Positions 53,802 to 64,000 of a stretch of DNA of 64,000 nucleotides are shown here, one piece after another. The stretch is from Siphonodentalium dalli. Its lineage: Eukaryota > Mollusca > Scaphopoda > Gadilida > Siphonodentaliidae. A program made the translations under genes and the position numbers. The stretch spans positions 39,918,426 to 39,982,425 of the forward strand of contig CP136064.1 of the NCBI GenBank assembly GCA_032622095.1, in the 5' to 3' direction. The notes under the pieces were generated by a model that did not search any database, was not told the origin of the DNA, and was given only the letters and a program-made list of their open reading frames with translations. Position 1 is the first letter of the stretch. Each line of letters begins with the position of its first letter.

Positions 53802-55210
53802 TAATCCGATTAAGCGCCCCTCAATTACTATTTATTTGCATGGGGGGGGGGTTAAAATATTGGATTCGAGTCGAGGAACCCACCTATCAAAGCTCAGAGT
53901 TATTAGATATCGATTTTTGACATCTACTATTTTTCACCATCGATAATTAATAGTGGCCCAGTAAACAATCTACGAGCCGACGGTCTCGGACCAAATTGCG
54001 GATGAAGATGGATAACTCTAAAATCAAGAGGCTTTATGTTGGTAATAAGGCCAAATTTCTACGAACAACATGTTGATAAATAACACGTTTCTGGCAAGTT
54101 TTTATTCTAGATGGTTGACAGTCCTTAGCATTATTTTTTGGGCAATTAATCGATTCTGATAACTGAAGCGGCATTTCTAAAAATGTTTTGTTTTTGTTGG
54201 AATCTGATTATATAGGGACTCTCTAATCGGATTGAGTACCTTTAAAGATCACAATGTTGCATTTCGATACCCCTCCCACCAGAACACAAGAGAAACATGG
54301 TGGTGCATGGTCCAAATATTCCACATATATAGCGGCGTTTTAAGAGGTAGATTTGCAATACAAAAAAAACATACAGAAAAGAAAAGAATTAAAATATGCA
54401 CTGAGTGATCAACAAACTGAAACGTATCAAAATTGTTCGTTTTGTACATCTACTTGAAAGCATATAATCATCAAGGTGGTGTTTAATCTTACGTTCAACG
54501 GCTAAAGTCATATCGGGACTTAAGTGGATACATAAATTAAAGGTAAGGTATTTCGTTATTACTTCTCCCAAATTTCGATAACTACCGTGGTCCTATTCTT
54601 TATTACATGTCGGAACAGGTCATATACTATAAATCTGTGCAATCATGCTCACCGGGGACCACCAATGGGAAGTGACAGCAGACACAGGATAAGAGTTGAC
54701 AATCAAAGTGAAAGACCAAAGTATCAGATAAGTTTCTGCTGATAATGTGGCCTCGCTGAAATTCAATGATATTTCAGGTTTCCGCGCATTTATTCTTAAA
54801 GGTACTCAATCCGATCAGAGGGTCCCCATATCATCAAGATACAACAAAATTTCTTTTTAAAAAGCTTTAGTTGTCAGAATCGATTTATTGCAATAAAATA
54901 ATGTTAACCATGCACTGTCAACTATTGTATCAAATTTCCCAAAACGTGTTATTTATCAACATCTTGTTCAACGAAATATGGCCGTATTACCACTTGTTTT
55001 TATAGTTATCCATCCGCAATTTTGACGGTGACCTTTCGTTTGACGGCGTGTTTCTGTGCCACAAACAATTGAAATAACAACTTCAAAAATATATATCTGA
55101 TCACTCTGAGCTTTGATGGGTAGGTTCCTCGACTCGAATCAATTTTTTTTACCCCCCCCCCCCCCCCGAAGCCAAACAAATAGTAATTTAGAGGTGTTTA
55201 ATCGGATTGA
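53802..55210. mobile_element. Composite foldback element
   Basis: Two inverted ~420-450-bp arms (53,802-54,249 and 54,797-55,210) flank ~550 bp. Each arm is itself bounded by AATCCGATT-type ends, so the structure resembles two MITEs in inverted orientation trapping a spacer. Poly-G and poly-C runs (53,843 and 55,155) occupy matching positions. No transposase seen. Confidence 0.75.
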
Positions 55211-55348
55211 GTAGCTTTAAAATAATCGGAAATGTTCGTACCACTTCCTAGTTTCATTCTGACTTCGGCGGTATAACTTTGATTCATGTTATATTTGAGA
55301 TGAATTTTTAAACCAAAATTACATCGCATAACGACGTACACGCTTTAG

Positions 55349-55543
55349 AATGGCCAATGTATCAAACTCGAAGACAACAGCTTCATCGACAAGTTGATAA
55401 ACTACGATTTCATTGCCTTGGTAGAAACATTTGTTAAGAATTTTTCCGATATTCGTATTCCGGGATATGAAGGCATACATTTCCCTAGACTTGACTGTGT
55501 TAGAGGTAAATTTATAGCAACCACCAAGGGTGCTTATACCTAA
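55349..55543 (+). pseudogene. Non-LTR retrotransposon endonuclease fragment
   Basis: The short open frame reads NGQCIKLEDNSFIDKLINYD, FIALVETFVKNFSDIRIPGY and EGIHFPRLDCVRG. It resembles the start of an APE-type (EEP) endonuclease of CR1/L2-like retrotransposons (N...KL...F......D.I.L.ET.....I...GY....R....RG). An in-frame stop sits directly before it and the similarity ends after RG. It is a dead 5'- and 3'-truncated scrap. Confidence 0.5.
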
Positions 55544-56541
55544 GGCAGGTGAATGACGTCATATAATTTTTTCTATATCCATCAGTGATCTTTCAAGATC
55601 GCGGGTATAGATTTTGGAGAAATTGCCACGTGACTTCCGGTTAGCAACCGTGTGGAGATTGCAAAAAACGCGGAATTGGAAATGAAGCATCGCGATAAAA
55701 ATGAAAGTAACTACTTCACAACTTACGAAGAATTCACATGTGATTTAAGTCTATTAATTTCATTTAAACCAATTTCGTTGGTCAGCTTAATGCAAACGAA
55801 AAATGAAGAAGTCTTGACGATAATCCAGACAAGATTTTACAATCCACGACACGTCTTGTCAATTTTGGATGTCGCCTCCGTCGTGACCACTGCATGATGT
55901 TACATAAATTATTCTTAGCGTTATGTCGCCGAAAAAAAAGCAAATTTGAGGCACATCATGTGTGGTTGCTCCACTACGTGTCACGTACGATTCATATTAT
56001 TCTGTTATCGGAAGCAATACGAACGATTCGTCGTGCTTTCTCGAAGAAAAGGCAAGTTTGGACTTTATAACTGAAGGGAAGAGCACAACGGACAGCACAT
56101 ATTTCTATATAAAAAAAACCTTTACACCTATCATTAATTTTTTTTATTTCAGAAAGGACTCAACAAATATTTACTCATATATCATAGTAAGATTTAAATA
56201 TATATGTATATCAAGTGGTAGTTAGGACAATGTATGGTTCATGATTTGTATCACTAAAGACCCCTCAATAAAACCACAAAATGGCTGTTATTTACAACTT
56301 TGAGTATAAAGCTGATAGTTTCGCTATCATAACTGTCTGCTGGCAATTGTTATTTACTGAGTGAACATATAATTCAGTTGGTATACGCCACGGTTGGTTG
56401 CAAGCAAATTAAATTTGCCATAACTCGCCGCCTGTCAATTCCAAAGACATCGTGTAACATCAGTATGTATATGTCAGTCAAAGAAAGCCCATTGATTTTA
56501 TCAGAGCAGCACTGGTGAATCATTGTCGTAGTGTAACTCAT
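55544..56541. other. Intergenic, no gene supported
   Basis: A ~70-codon frame from the ATG near 55,682 to 55,897 has no recognisable domain and was not called. Confidence 0.4.
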
Positions 56542-56944
56542 GTTAACCCTTTACCCAACAGAAGGGCCCTGTGCCAATGCATTCTCTTATATATGCGAGT
56601 CGACCATAGGTCGCCTCGCATATATAAGAGAATGCATTGGCTTAACACATTAAAAATTATAAAATTGTTAAAGAATGTAAGAAAAAATGGTAAAAAGTGT
56701 TAAAAAAAGAATTTTTTTTAGGCCAATGCATTCTCTTATATATGCGAGGCGACCTATGGTCGACTCGCATATATAAGAGAATGCATTGGCACAGGGCATA
56801 ACTGTAACTATCACAATGTGGTCAAGGAGCCGGTTCCAATGATATCCATATTTGTATGGTTCTATTGAGACAGACCGAAGATATTTTAGGCTGTTGAAGC
56901 TTTATTTGGCCGGTTTTGGCCGGTTTGTTGGGTAAAGGGTTAAC
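56542..56944. mobile_element. Palindromic element with nested hairpin MITE
   Basis: The outer arms GTTAACCCTTTACCCAACA / inverse (56,542 and 56,926-56,944) enclose a hairpin MITE copy at 56,567-56,796 (CCCTGTG...CACAGGG), the same family as at 18.77 and 21.01 kb. Confidence 0.85.
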
Positions 56945-58094
56945 TAGGATATCTTCACCCTTCTCAAGGATTCTTCTACACGCCATCGGTTTTAATGCTA
57001 CGCATACAAAATCGAAGTAAACACTACCAACTTATCTTGTGACAGTATACTCAATGCATGCTGCTTCCCATCATTAAATAACGATGTGAATGATGTTTTA
57101 AATATTCTCGCTAAAAAAAATGACTGTTATATAAATGGGGCGTGATTTTTCTTGGAGTGTGTCGATATCGTGGTATTTAAAGCAGCCATATTGCCAGATA
57201 CTGCACCTCTTCGTAAAATGAAAAAGGCCATCATTATGCTAATATCCTTTGGATACATTCCTCGGTAGTGTATTTCAGTACAATACAAATGTTATACTGG
57301 AAATATGATATATTTGGAGGTGCCCATGGATAATTTTGGCATTACCGATACGTCGTTCACCAACAGTGTCGAATATTTCTACTCCGCATAATACTAGTAA
57401 TCAAATTAATTCCAATGAGGTTTGATTGAAATTGTGATAGGTAATATTAGTATCAGTAGGGAAATTGATCTCATCTTCTCCAAATGCATTTTATCCATTC
57501 AATATTTATTACTAGAATGTGCATGTATTTTTCCCAATTTATTTTTAGTTATACGTACATGTATAATATTGTATATCTTTAATATCATTCAAATAAAACA
57601 TGTCAATCATATTCTCATCGTTGTTGGTACGTGTCGAGAGGGATTGATTAATGTGTGAGACAAGGCAAACATTATATTTGGTATAAATGGAATCTGGTCA
57701 GTGCGAACAGTGACAATCACATTGGCACACTAAAGTCTCGAAAAACCGAAGAGAATACTTGAAGTGTTTCCCAGTTGTTGATTCTACATAGTAGTTTGTG
57801 GATCTATAAACAATGGACTATTTCGATTATCAGTAAAACAAAAGAGTAGGTATTTCCTAAAACATTTTGACAGTAGTGCTGCCACATGATGTAGACATTA
57901 TTCATCGAGCAAAGTTGAGCACACCTCGGCATGATTTATTGAACATTTGTTGATAGATATCAGATGTGTGAGTGTTGATTGCATCAATGTGTGTAAATAA
58001 ATTCTCATTTACTATCCAAATGGGCATGTGTCAACCGGAATGACACACAGATGTCAGTCAAGTCAGATCAAGCGTGAATATTCACAATAACTAG
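56945..58094. other. Intergenic, nothing recognised
   Basis: AT-rich sequence without coding or repeat signal found by eye. Confidence 0.4.
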
Positions 58095-58390
58095 TTAATA
58101 AATAGAGCATGGCTTGGAGTGAAATACGCCGATATAGTGCATAGTGAGGTTGTGTAGTTCACGACGCGAAGCGGAGTGAACTACACAACCGCACTATGCA
58201 CTATATCGGCGTATTTCACGACAAGTCATGCTCTAATTATTATATTGTATCGAACAAATGCAGAAAGTAAAGGCAAACCAGTGGGCAAACACCATTTTTT
58301 TTTAAAGAAAAAAAAAATATGTAAAAAAAACAAAACATTTAAATTCCTCTTTGTTCAGGTTTGTTTGTTTGTTTTTTTTTAATTAATTCT
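58095..58390. repeat. Hairpin repeat, copy 1
   Basis: The hairpin arms (58,104-58,165 / 58,175-58,236) read GAGTGAAATACGCCGATATA...GTTCAC, with the apex GACGCGAAGCGGA. An A/T-homopolymer-rich tail follows. Copy 2 at 63,691-64,000 is almost identical, including the tail. Confidence 0.9.
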
Positions 58391-59570
58391 TTGTAATTTT
58401 TTTTTTTTCTTTCAATGTTTGTTTTCCTGTTTTTTTTAAAAACTTTGGCTGCCTGTTTGTTGTTTTTTTTAATTATTTTTTGTTGTTATTTTTATTAATT
58501 TTATTTGTTGTAAATGTTTATTTATTGTTTGTTTATTTTTCATGTTTGTTTTCCTGTTTAAAAAAAAAAAAAAAAAATTTAAATTCCCCTTTGTTCAGGT
58601 TTTTTTTTTTTTTTTAATTAATTTTTTTGTTGTACCTGTGGTGACCAGTGACCAAACTCAAGAACATTTAGACCAATGTCAACACATTTCAACCACTTAC
58701 CCACTCTTAATTGGTGCCCGGACGAACGAAGAATGTATTAAATTTGGTCATTTATTAGTATAAGTCGCTCTTGTACACGGAACTATCAGAATAATTGAGC
58801 CGCGAAATTATTGATTATTGTCGAACCGAGCGGTCACGTGACTCTGATCGGAAGCAAAGAATTTACGGCTACAAAAAAAAGTGTACCCAACTCCGGAAAC
58901 ATGAACGTATGATTGGTGTTATTGGGCCATGACAATCTGCAGTAGCGTGTTTTTTCAACGCTTAGTATACAGCATAGGGGTATTATTTGTTTACAAGAGG
59001 CAGCTAAAACAAGCTGTAATCGGCAAATTGTATTCTCGGTTCATTTTATTAGTTGTTCGGGTACGGCAACCGATCACACGTTTTAGTGTTACCGGTATAG
59101 GAATGGGGTATCGCGAACTTAGGAAACGCAACGGGACTCCAGAGAAAACCTTTGTAATTTTGATTTAGCAGTAGGAAACTACTATTTTCAACTTTTACTA
59201 AGTTCAGACAATTGATGTTCGCCTTACTGAAGCTTTAAGTTGGATCAGCGGCGAAATAACAAGTAGTTTCAGAACAAAGTTTGATGTAGTGTTCGTTACT
59301 ATTTTTAGTAGTCAAAACTACATATGCATAGTGCACGATGGGAGAGACTTGAAGGCGTAGTAAACAACTACGACTAATAGAGTCGAGTAGCCAACCAATC
59401 GGAAAGTTTGATTTCAATAACAAAGTCACGTGAGATACAATATCTCACAAATATTACACATAAATTGGACGTTCAGCGTTTCAGGAATTGCGTTTACAAA
59501 TGAATACATAGATCACCGTTTGAACATTATAATTCTCAATACAAAGGTTTGTCCAACAACAAGCCTTGAA
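58391..59570. other. T/A-rich low complexity, then intergenic
   Basis: To about 58,630 the sequence is runs of T, A and GTTT. No gene was recognised beyond it. Confidence 0.5.
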
Positions 59571-59776
59571 ATAGAGTGTCTGTGAATTTAGTGATGCTAC
59601 CCCGCATAGCGGGCTAGCATCACCAAATTCACCCTCTGTGAACCTCATTCTGCTGAGGTGTAAGCAGAATGAGGTCCCCAGAGGGTTAATTTGGTGATGC
59701 TATGCGGGATAGCATCACTAAATTCACCCTATGGGGACCTCATTCTGCAAATGACAGGCACTCTATTTCAAGGCTT
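59571..59776. mobile_element. Palindromic MITE
   Basis: TIR AAGCCTTGAAATAGAGTG / inverse, with inner repeats of TAGTGATGCTA, CAAATTCACCCTCTG and CCTCATTCTGC. TTGTCCAACA occurs on both sides and could be a target duplication. A diverged relative lies at 13.8 kb. Confidence 0.82.
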
Positions 59777-60149
59777 GTCCAACAATTCTCTCTATATATG
59801 GTAGATTATTGGCTTCAACACAGCGGATTTTCCTCCATTGGGTATTGTATCAAAATTATTTGGCAAGCTTATGAAACACACTGTTGTATGTGGTTGTGAA
59901 CTTTGCGGGTCTGAAACTTTCTTTGAATTGCTAGTGGTACACTGACTATATTGTTTTCAGTCAAACGCACTTCCTTGCAGACCCAACCACAGGTATTGAG
60001 ACATGTCGAAGAACATATTTTTACGCAGATATGCACATAATATACCTATAAAGTGAAATAGGTACAAAATGAGATTATCTGTATCTGAAATAAGCAGATA
60101 ATGGACTAATAGCCGTTATTTCGTTTTATGGCGCGGGCCACACATATGA

Positions 60150-60425
60150 AAGAGCGTACAAATAAAAAGTCTATTTTTTTCATTGTCTGCACATAATCTG
60201 CTAGAATCGTCTCATTTTTTGTCGATAATGTAACTAATTATCAGCACATTATCGACTCAACATGAGGAGATTCTAAGCTGATTAAACACATTTTAGGTAG
60301 ATAATCTGCTTAGAATATCCTCATGTTGAGTCGATAATGTGCTGATAATTAGTTAAATTATCGACAAAAAATGAGACGATTCTAGCAATTTATGTGCAGA
60401 CAATGACAAGAAAATAGACTTTTCG
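60150..60425. repeat. Large palindrome, ~130-bp arms
   Basis: The arm with GCTAGAATCGTCTCATTTTT, TGTCGATAATG, TCAGCACATTATCGACTCAA and CATGAGGA is repeated inverted. A ~20-bp centre contains TTTTAGGTAGATAATC. No ORF. Confidence 0.85.
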
Positions 60426-60530
60426 TTTGTAAGCTTTAGTATTTCTAGAACCTTTGGAACCCGGCTTTAAAAAAGACATGGAATTGAGAGAATTTTTTTA
60501 TTAGTATGCTGCTAATTTAACGGTACGGTT

Positions 60531-61014
60531 GGCCTTGGCGGTGGGTATCCTGTGAAAATATTTCCACCCGTCAAAAACCGCCACAAACAGAAAGAACATC
60601 AAAATGTAGACAGACTTTGTCCGTATACAAACAAGAAATATCGCATAAACAGTATGTTATTGTCATATTTTTTACCATTGTTATGTAAACAAAAGCATAG
60701 AAAGTTACTTTTCTGGTGTTTGTTTATATTATGATGGTAAACATAAAGAGCGTTCTTTGTTGGTGAATTCCTGATATGGCACTAATAAAGAGCGTTTATG
60801 CCATTTTTGTGTGATTAGCCAGGAGCATTGTGCTGTCTTCTGTAACACAATCAGGCTCTTGCTTAGGTAAAATATAGTAGGTCTTTATGATAACATGCTG
60901 TTTACGCGATATTCATGGTATATATGAACGAAACTGTATGCATTTTAATGTTTTTCTGTTTACGGTGATTGGAACAAATATGAATATTTTCGACAACTAA
61001 GGCCTCACGTGCCT
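60531..61014 (+). mobile_element. TTAA-flanked MITE, copy 3
   Basis: ~484 bp with ends CGGTACGGTTGGCC / CTCACGTGCCT, TTAA at 60,527 and 61,015. Nearly identical to copy 2 and in the same orientation. Confidence 0.9.
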
Positions 61015-61103
61015 TTAAACCAATAGCTTCAGCTGAAAACGGATATTATTTTTCTCAATTTATTGTAATTCACGGGGCGAGCCATCCAACATTCTTCTCA
61101 TTT

Positions 61104-63690
61104 TATTATAATTCACAGAGCGCTATCCAACAGTACTACATATATATATAGAGCGCTATCCAACAGTACTACATATATATATATACAGAGCGCTATCCAA
61201 CAGTACTACATATATATACAGAGCGCTATCCAACAGTACTACATATATATACAGAGCGCTATCCAACAGTACTACATATATATACAGAGCGCTATCCAAC
61301 AGTACTACATATATATATAGAGCGCTATCCAACAGTACTACATATATATATAGAGCGCTATCCAACAGTACTACATATATATACAGAGCGCTATCCAATA
61401 GTACTACATATATATATAGAGCGCTATCCAACAGTACTACATATATATATATACAGAGCGCTATCCAACAGTACTACATATATATACAGAGCGCTATCCA
61501 ACAGTACTACATATATACAGAGCGCTATCCAACAGTACTACAAATATATACAGAGCGCTATCCAACAATACTACATATATATACAGAGCGCTATCCAACA
61601 GTACTACATATATATACAGAGCGCTATCCAACAGTACTACATATATATACAGAGCGCTATCCAACAGTACTACATATATATATAGAGCGCTATCCAACAG
61701 TACTACATATATATATACAGAGCGCTATCCAACAGTACTACATATATATACAGGGCGCTATCCAACAGTACTATATATATATATAGAGCGCTATCCAACA
61801 GTACTACATATATATATATATATATATATACAAAGCGCTATCCAACAGTACTACATATATATACAGAGCGCTATCCAACAGTACTACATATATATACAGA
61901 GCGCTATCCAACAGTACTACATATATATACAGAGCGCTATCCAACAGTACTGCATATATATACAGAGCGCTATCCAACAGTACTACATATATATACAGAG
62001 CGCTATCCAACAGTACTACATATATATACAGAGCACTATCCAACAGTACTACATATATATACAGAGCGCTATCCAACAGTACTACATATATATACAGAGC
62101 GCTATCCAACAGTACTACATATATATATATATATATAGAGCGCTATCCAACAGTACTACATATATATACAGAGCGCTATCCAACAGTACTACATATATAT
62201 ACAGAGCGCTATCCAACAGTACTACATATATATACAGAGCGCTATCCAACAGTACTACATATATATACAGAGCGCTATCCAACAGTACTGCATATATATA
62301 TATACAGAGCGCTATCCAACAGTACTACATATATATACAGAGCGCTATCCAACAGTACTACATATATATATACAGAGCGCTATCCAACAGTACTACATAT
62401 ATATACAGAGCGCTATCCAACAGTACTACATATATATACAGAGCGCTATCCAACAGTACTACATATATATACAGAGCGCTATCCAACAGTACTACATATA
62501 TATACAGAGCGCTATCCAACAGTACTACATATATATATAGAGCGCTATCCAACAGTACTACATATATATATACAGAGCGCTATCCAACAGTACTACATAT
62601 ATATACAGAGCGCTATCCAACAGTACTATATATATATATAGAGCGCTATCCAACAGTACTACATATATATATATATATATATATACAGAGCGCTATCCAA
62701 CAGTACTACATATATATACAGAGCGCTATCCAACAGTACTACATATATATACAGAGCGCTATCCAACAGTACTACATATATATACAGAGCGCTATCCAAC
62801 AGTACTGCATATATATATACAGAGCGCTATCCAACAGTACTACATATATATACAGAGCGCTATCCAACAGTACTACATATATATACAGAGCACTATCCAA
62901 CAGTACTACATATATATACAGAGCGCTATCCAACAGTACTACATATATATACAGAGCGCTATCCAACAGTACTACATATATATATATATAGAGCGCTATC
63001 CAACAGTACTACATATATATATACAGAGCGCTATCCAACAGTACTACATATATATACAGAGCGCTATCCAACAGTACTACATATATATACAGAGCGCTAT
63101 CCAACAGTACTACAAATATATACAGAGCGCTATCCAACAGTGCTGCATATATATATACAGAGCGCTATCCAACAGTACTACATATATATACAGAGCGCTA
63201 TCCAACAGTACTACATATATATATACAGAGCGCTATCCAACAGTACTACATATATATACAGAGCGCTATCCAACAGTACTACATATATATACAGAGCGCT
63301 ATCCAACAGTACTACATATATATACAGAGCGCTATCCAACAGTACTATATATATATACAGAGAGCTATCCAACAGTACTACATATATATAGTGATGGAGA
63401 TAATATAGGCCCCAACTGATAACCATATAACGTACGGGAACGAATCATTTTATTATAATTCACAGAACGCTATCCAACAGTACTACATATATATACAGAG
63501 CGCTATCCAACAGTACTACATATATATATAGAGCGCTATCCAACAGTACTACATATATATACAGAGCGCTATCCAACAGTACTACATATATATAGTGATG
63601 GAGATAATATAGGCCCCAACTGATAACCATATAACGTACGGGAACGAATCATTTTATTATAATTCACAGAGCGCTATCCAACAGTACTAC
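61104..63690. repeat. 33-bp minisatellite with TA tract
   Basis: About 75 units with core GAGCGCTATCCAACAGTAC followed by TACA and a (TA)n run of variable length. Two longer blocks interrupt the right end (63,391-63,473 and 63,593-63,673). Each carries GATGGAGATAATATAGGCCC and ends in CATTTTATTATAATTCACAG, the same sequence as the left boundary at ~61,095. Open minus-strand frames (DSALYIYVVLL repeats) follow from the 33-bp period. Confidence 0.95.
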
Positions 63691-64000
63691 TTAATAAATA
63701 GCGCATGGCTTGGAGTGAAATACGCCGATATAGTGCATAGTGAGGTTGTGTAGTTCACGACGCGAAGCGGAGTGAACTACACAACCGCACTATGCACTAT
63801 ATCGGCGTATTTCACGACAAGTCATGCTCTAATTATTATATTGTATCGAGCAAATGCAGAAATTAAAGGCAAACCAGTGGGCAAACACCATTTTTTTTAA
63901 ATTCCTCTTTGTTCAGGTTTGTTTGTTTGTTTGTTTTTAATTAATTCTTTGTAAAAAAAAAAAAATTCAATGTTTGTTTTCCTGTTTTTTTAAAAACTTT
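63691..64000. repeat. Hairpin repeat, copy 2 (to window end)
   Basis: Near-identical to 58,095-58,390, beginning TTAATAAATAG directly after the minisatellite and running off the window. Confidence 0.9.

Larger units (their letters stand above)
32396..53830. repeat. Tandem segmental duplication, unit B (split by Polinton)
   Basis: The second unit of the duplication. Without the 16.5-kb Polinton it reads through the same order as unit A, including the intact channel gene at 50,871-52,022. The shared 3' block TAAGTGCAAATTAACCCTCT lies at 53,479 in B and 32,090 in A. Boundaries are by eye. Confidence 0.82.

Noticed and set aside
55652-55897. 81-codon frame
   Set aside because: Begins with GTG; from the first ATG about 70 codons remain, with no domain, promoter or homologue recognised.
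61156-63426. Repeated DSALYIYVVLL open frames
   Set aside because: Product of a 33-bp period (divisible by three) in a TA-rich minisatellite; broken wherever the TA run changes length.
1-64000. tRNA, rRNA or snRNA genes
   Set aside because: None could be recognised by eye; a covariance-model search would be needed to exclude diverged copies.

Overview
The window is nuclear DNA of an invertebrate animal. It is AT-rich, carries genes with introns, and is packed with satellites, MITEs and palindromes. A lophotrochozoan, probably a mollusc, is my best guess. The reasons are an intron-containing GH18 chitinase, intronless nAChR-like Cys-loop channel subunits, an adenovirus-related Polinton/Maverick, and SINE/MITE-like repeats of a type I associate with molluscs. 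The species cannot be fixed from sequence alone.

Layout. (1) 1-13.27 kb is one array of a 15-bp minisatellite, running off the left edge, with higher-order structure. (2) 14.27-20.91 kb holds the last three coding exons of a chitinase on the + strand. Its catalytic exons must lie left of the window, so the minisatellite probably sits inside an intron. The introns hold a 165-bp tandem repeat, a TA microsatellite, a hairpin MITE and a 72-bp tandem repeat. (3) 20.97-28.2 kb is non-coding: a nested palindromic MITE, a 170-bp hairpin and a threefold ~700-bp tandem repeat. (4) 28.2-53.8 kb is a tandem segmental duplication. Each unit carries one single-exon Cys-loop channel gene. The unit A gene is frameshifted; the unit B gene is intact. 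(5) Unit B is interrupted by a 16.5-kb Polinton (32,946-49,420) with ~620-bp terminal inverted repeats, AG...CT ends and a near-perfect 6-bp target duplication. (6) 53.8-61 kb has a composite foldback element, a retrotransposon endonuclease scrap and several MITEs. (7) 61.1-63.7 kb is a second, 33-bp minisatellite, followed by a copy of a hairpin repeat also present at 58.1 kb.

The Polinton. A minus-strand block encodes protein-primed DNA polymerase B, packaging ATPase, integrase with chromodomain, penton and major capsid proteins, protease, and small conserved proteins of unknown role. The polymerase, both capsid genes and the protease carry nonsense, frameshift or active-site changes, so this copy looks inactive. 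A CCHC zinc-knuckle gene is divergent from the polymerase across a palindromic promoter.

The most notable observation concerns four short genes near the two ends of the Polinton. They share a promoter module (TGACGTC-type motifs, then a TATA-like box). Each ends in a sequence matching the replication-dependent histone mRNA 3' signal: a GGCCCTTTTCAGGGCC stem-loop, and in three of the four a purine-rich AAAGATA element 13 nt downstream. The core block and the zinc-knuckle gene instead have AATAAA signals. This suggests two expression classes, one of them borrowing S-phase histone mRNA processing.
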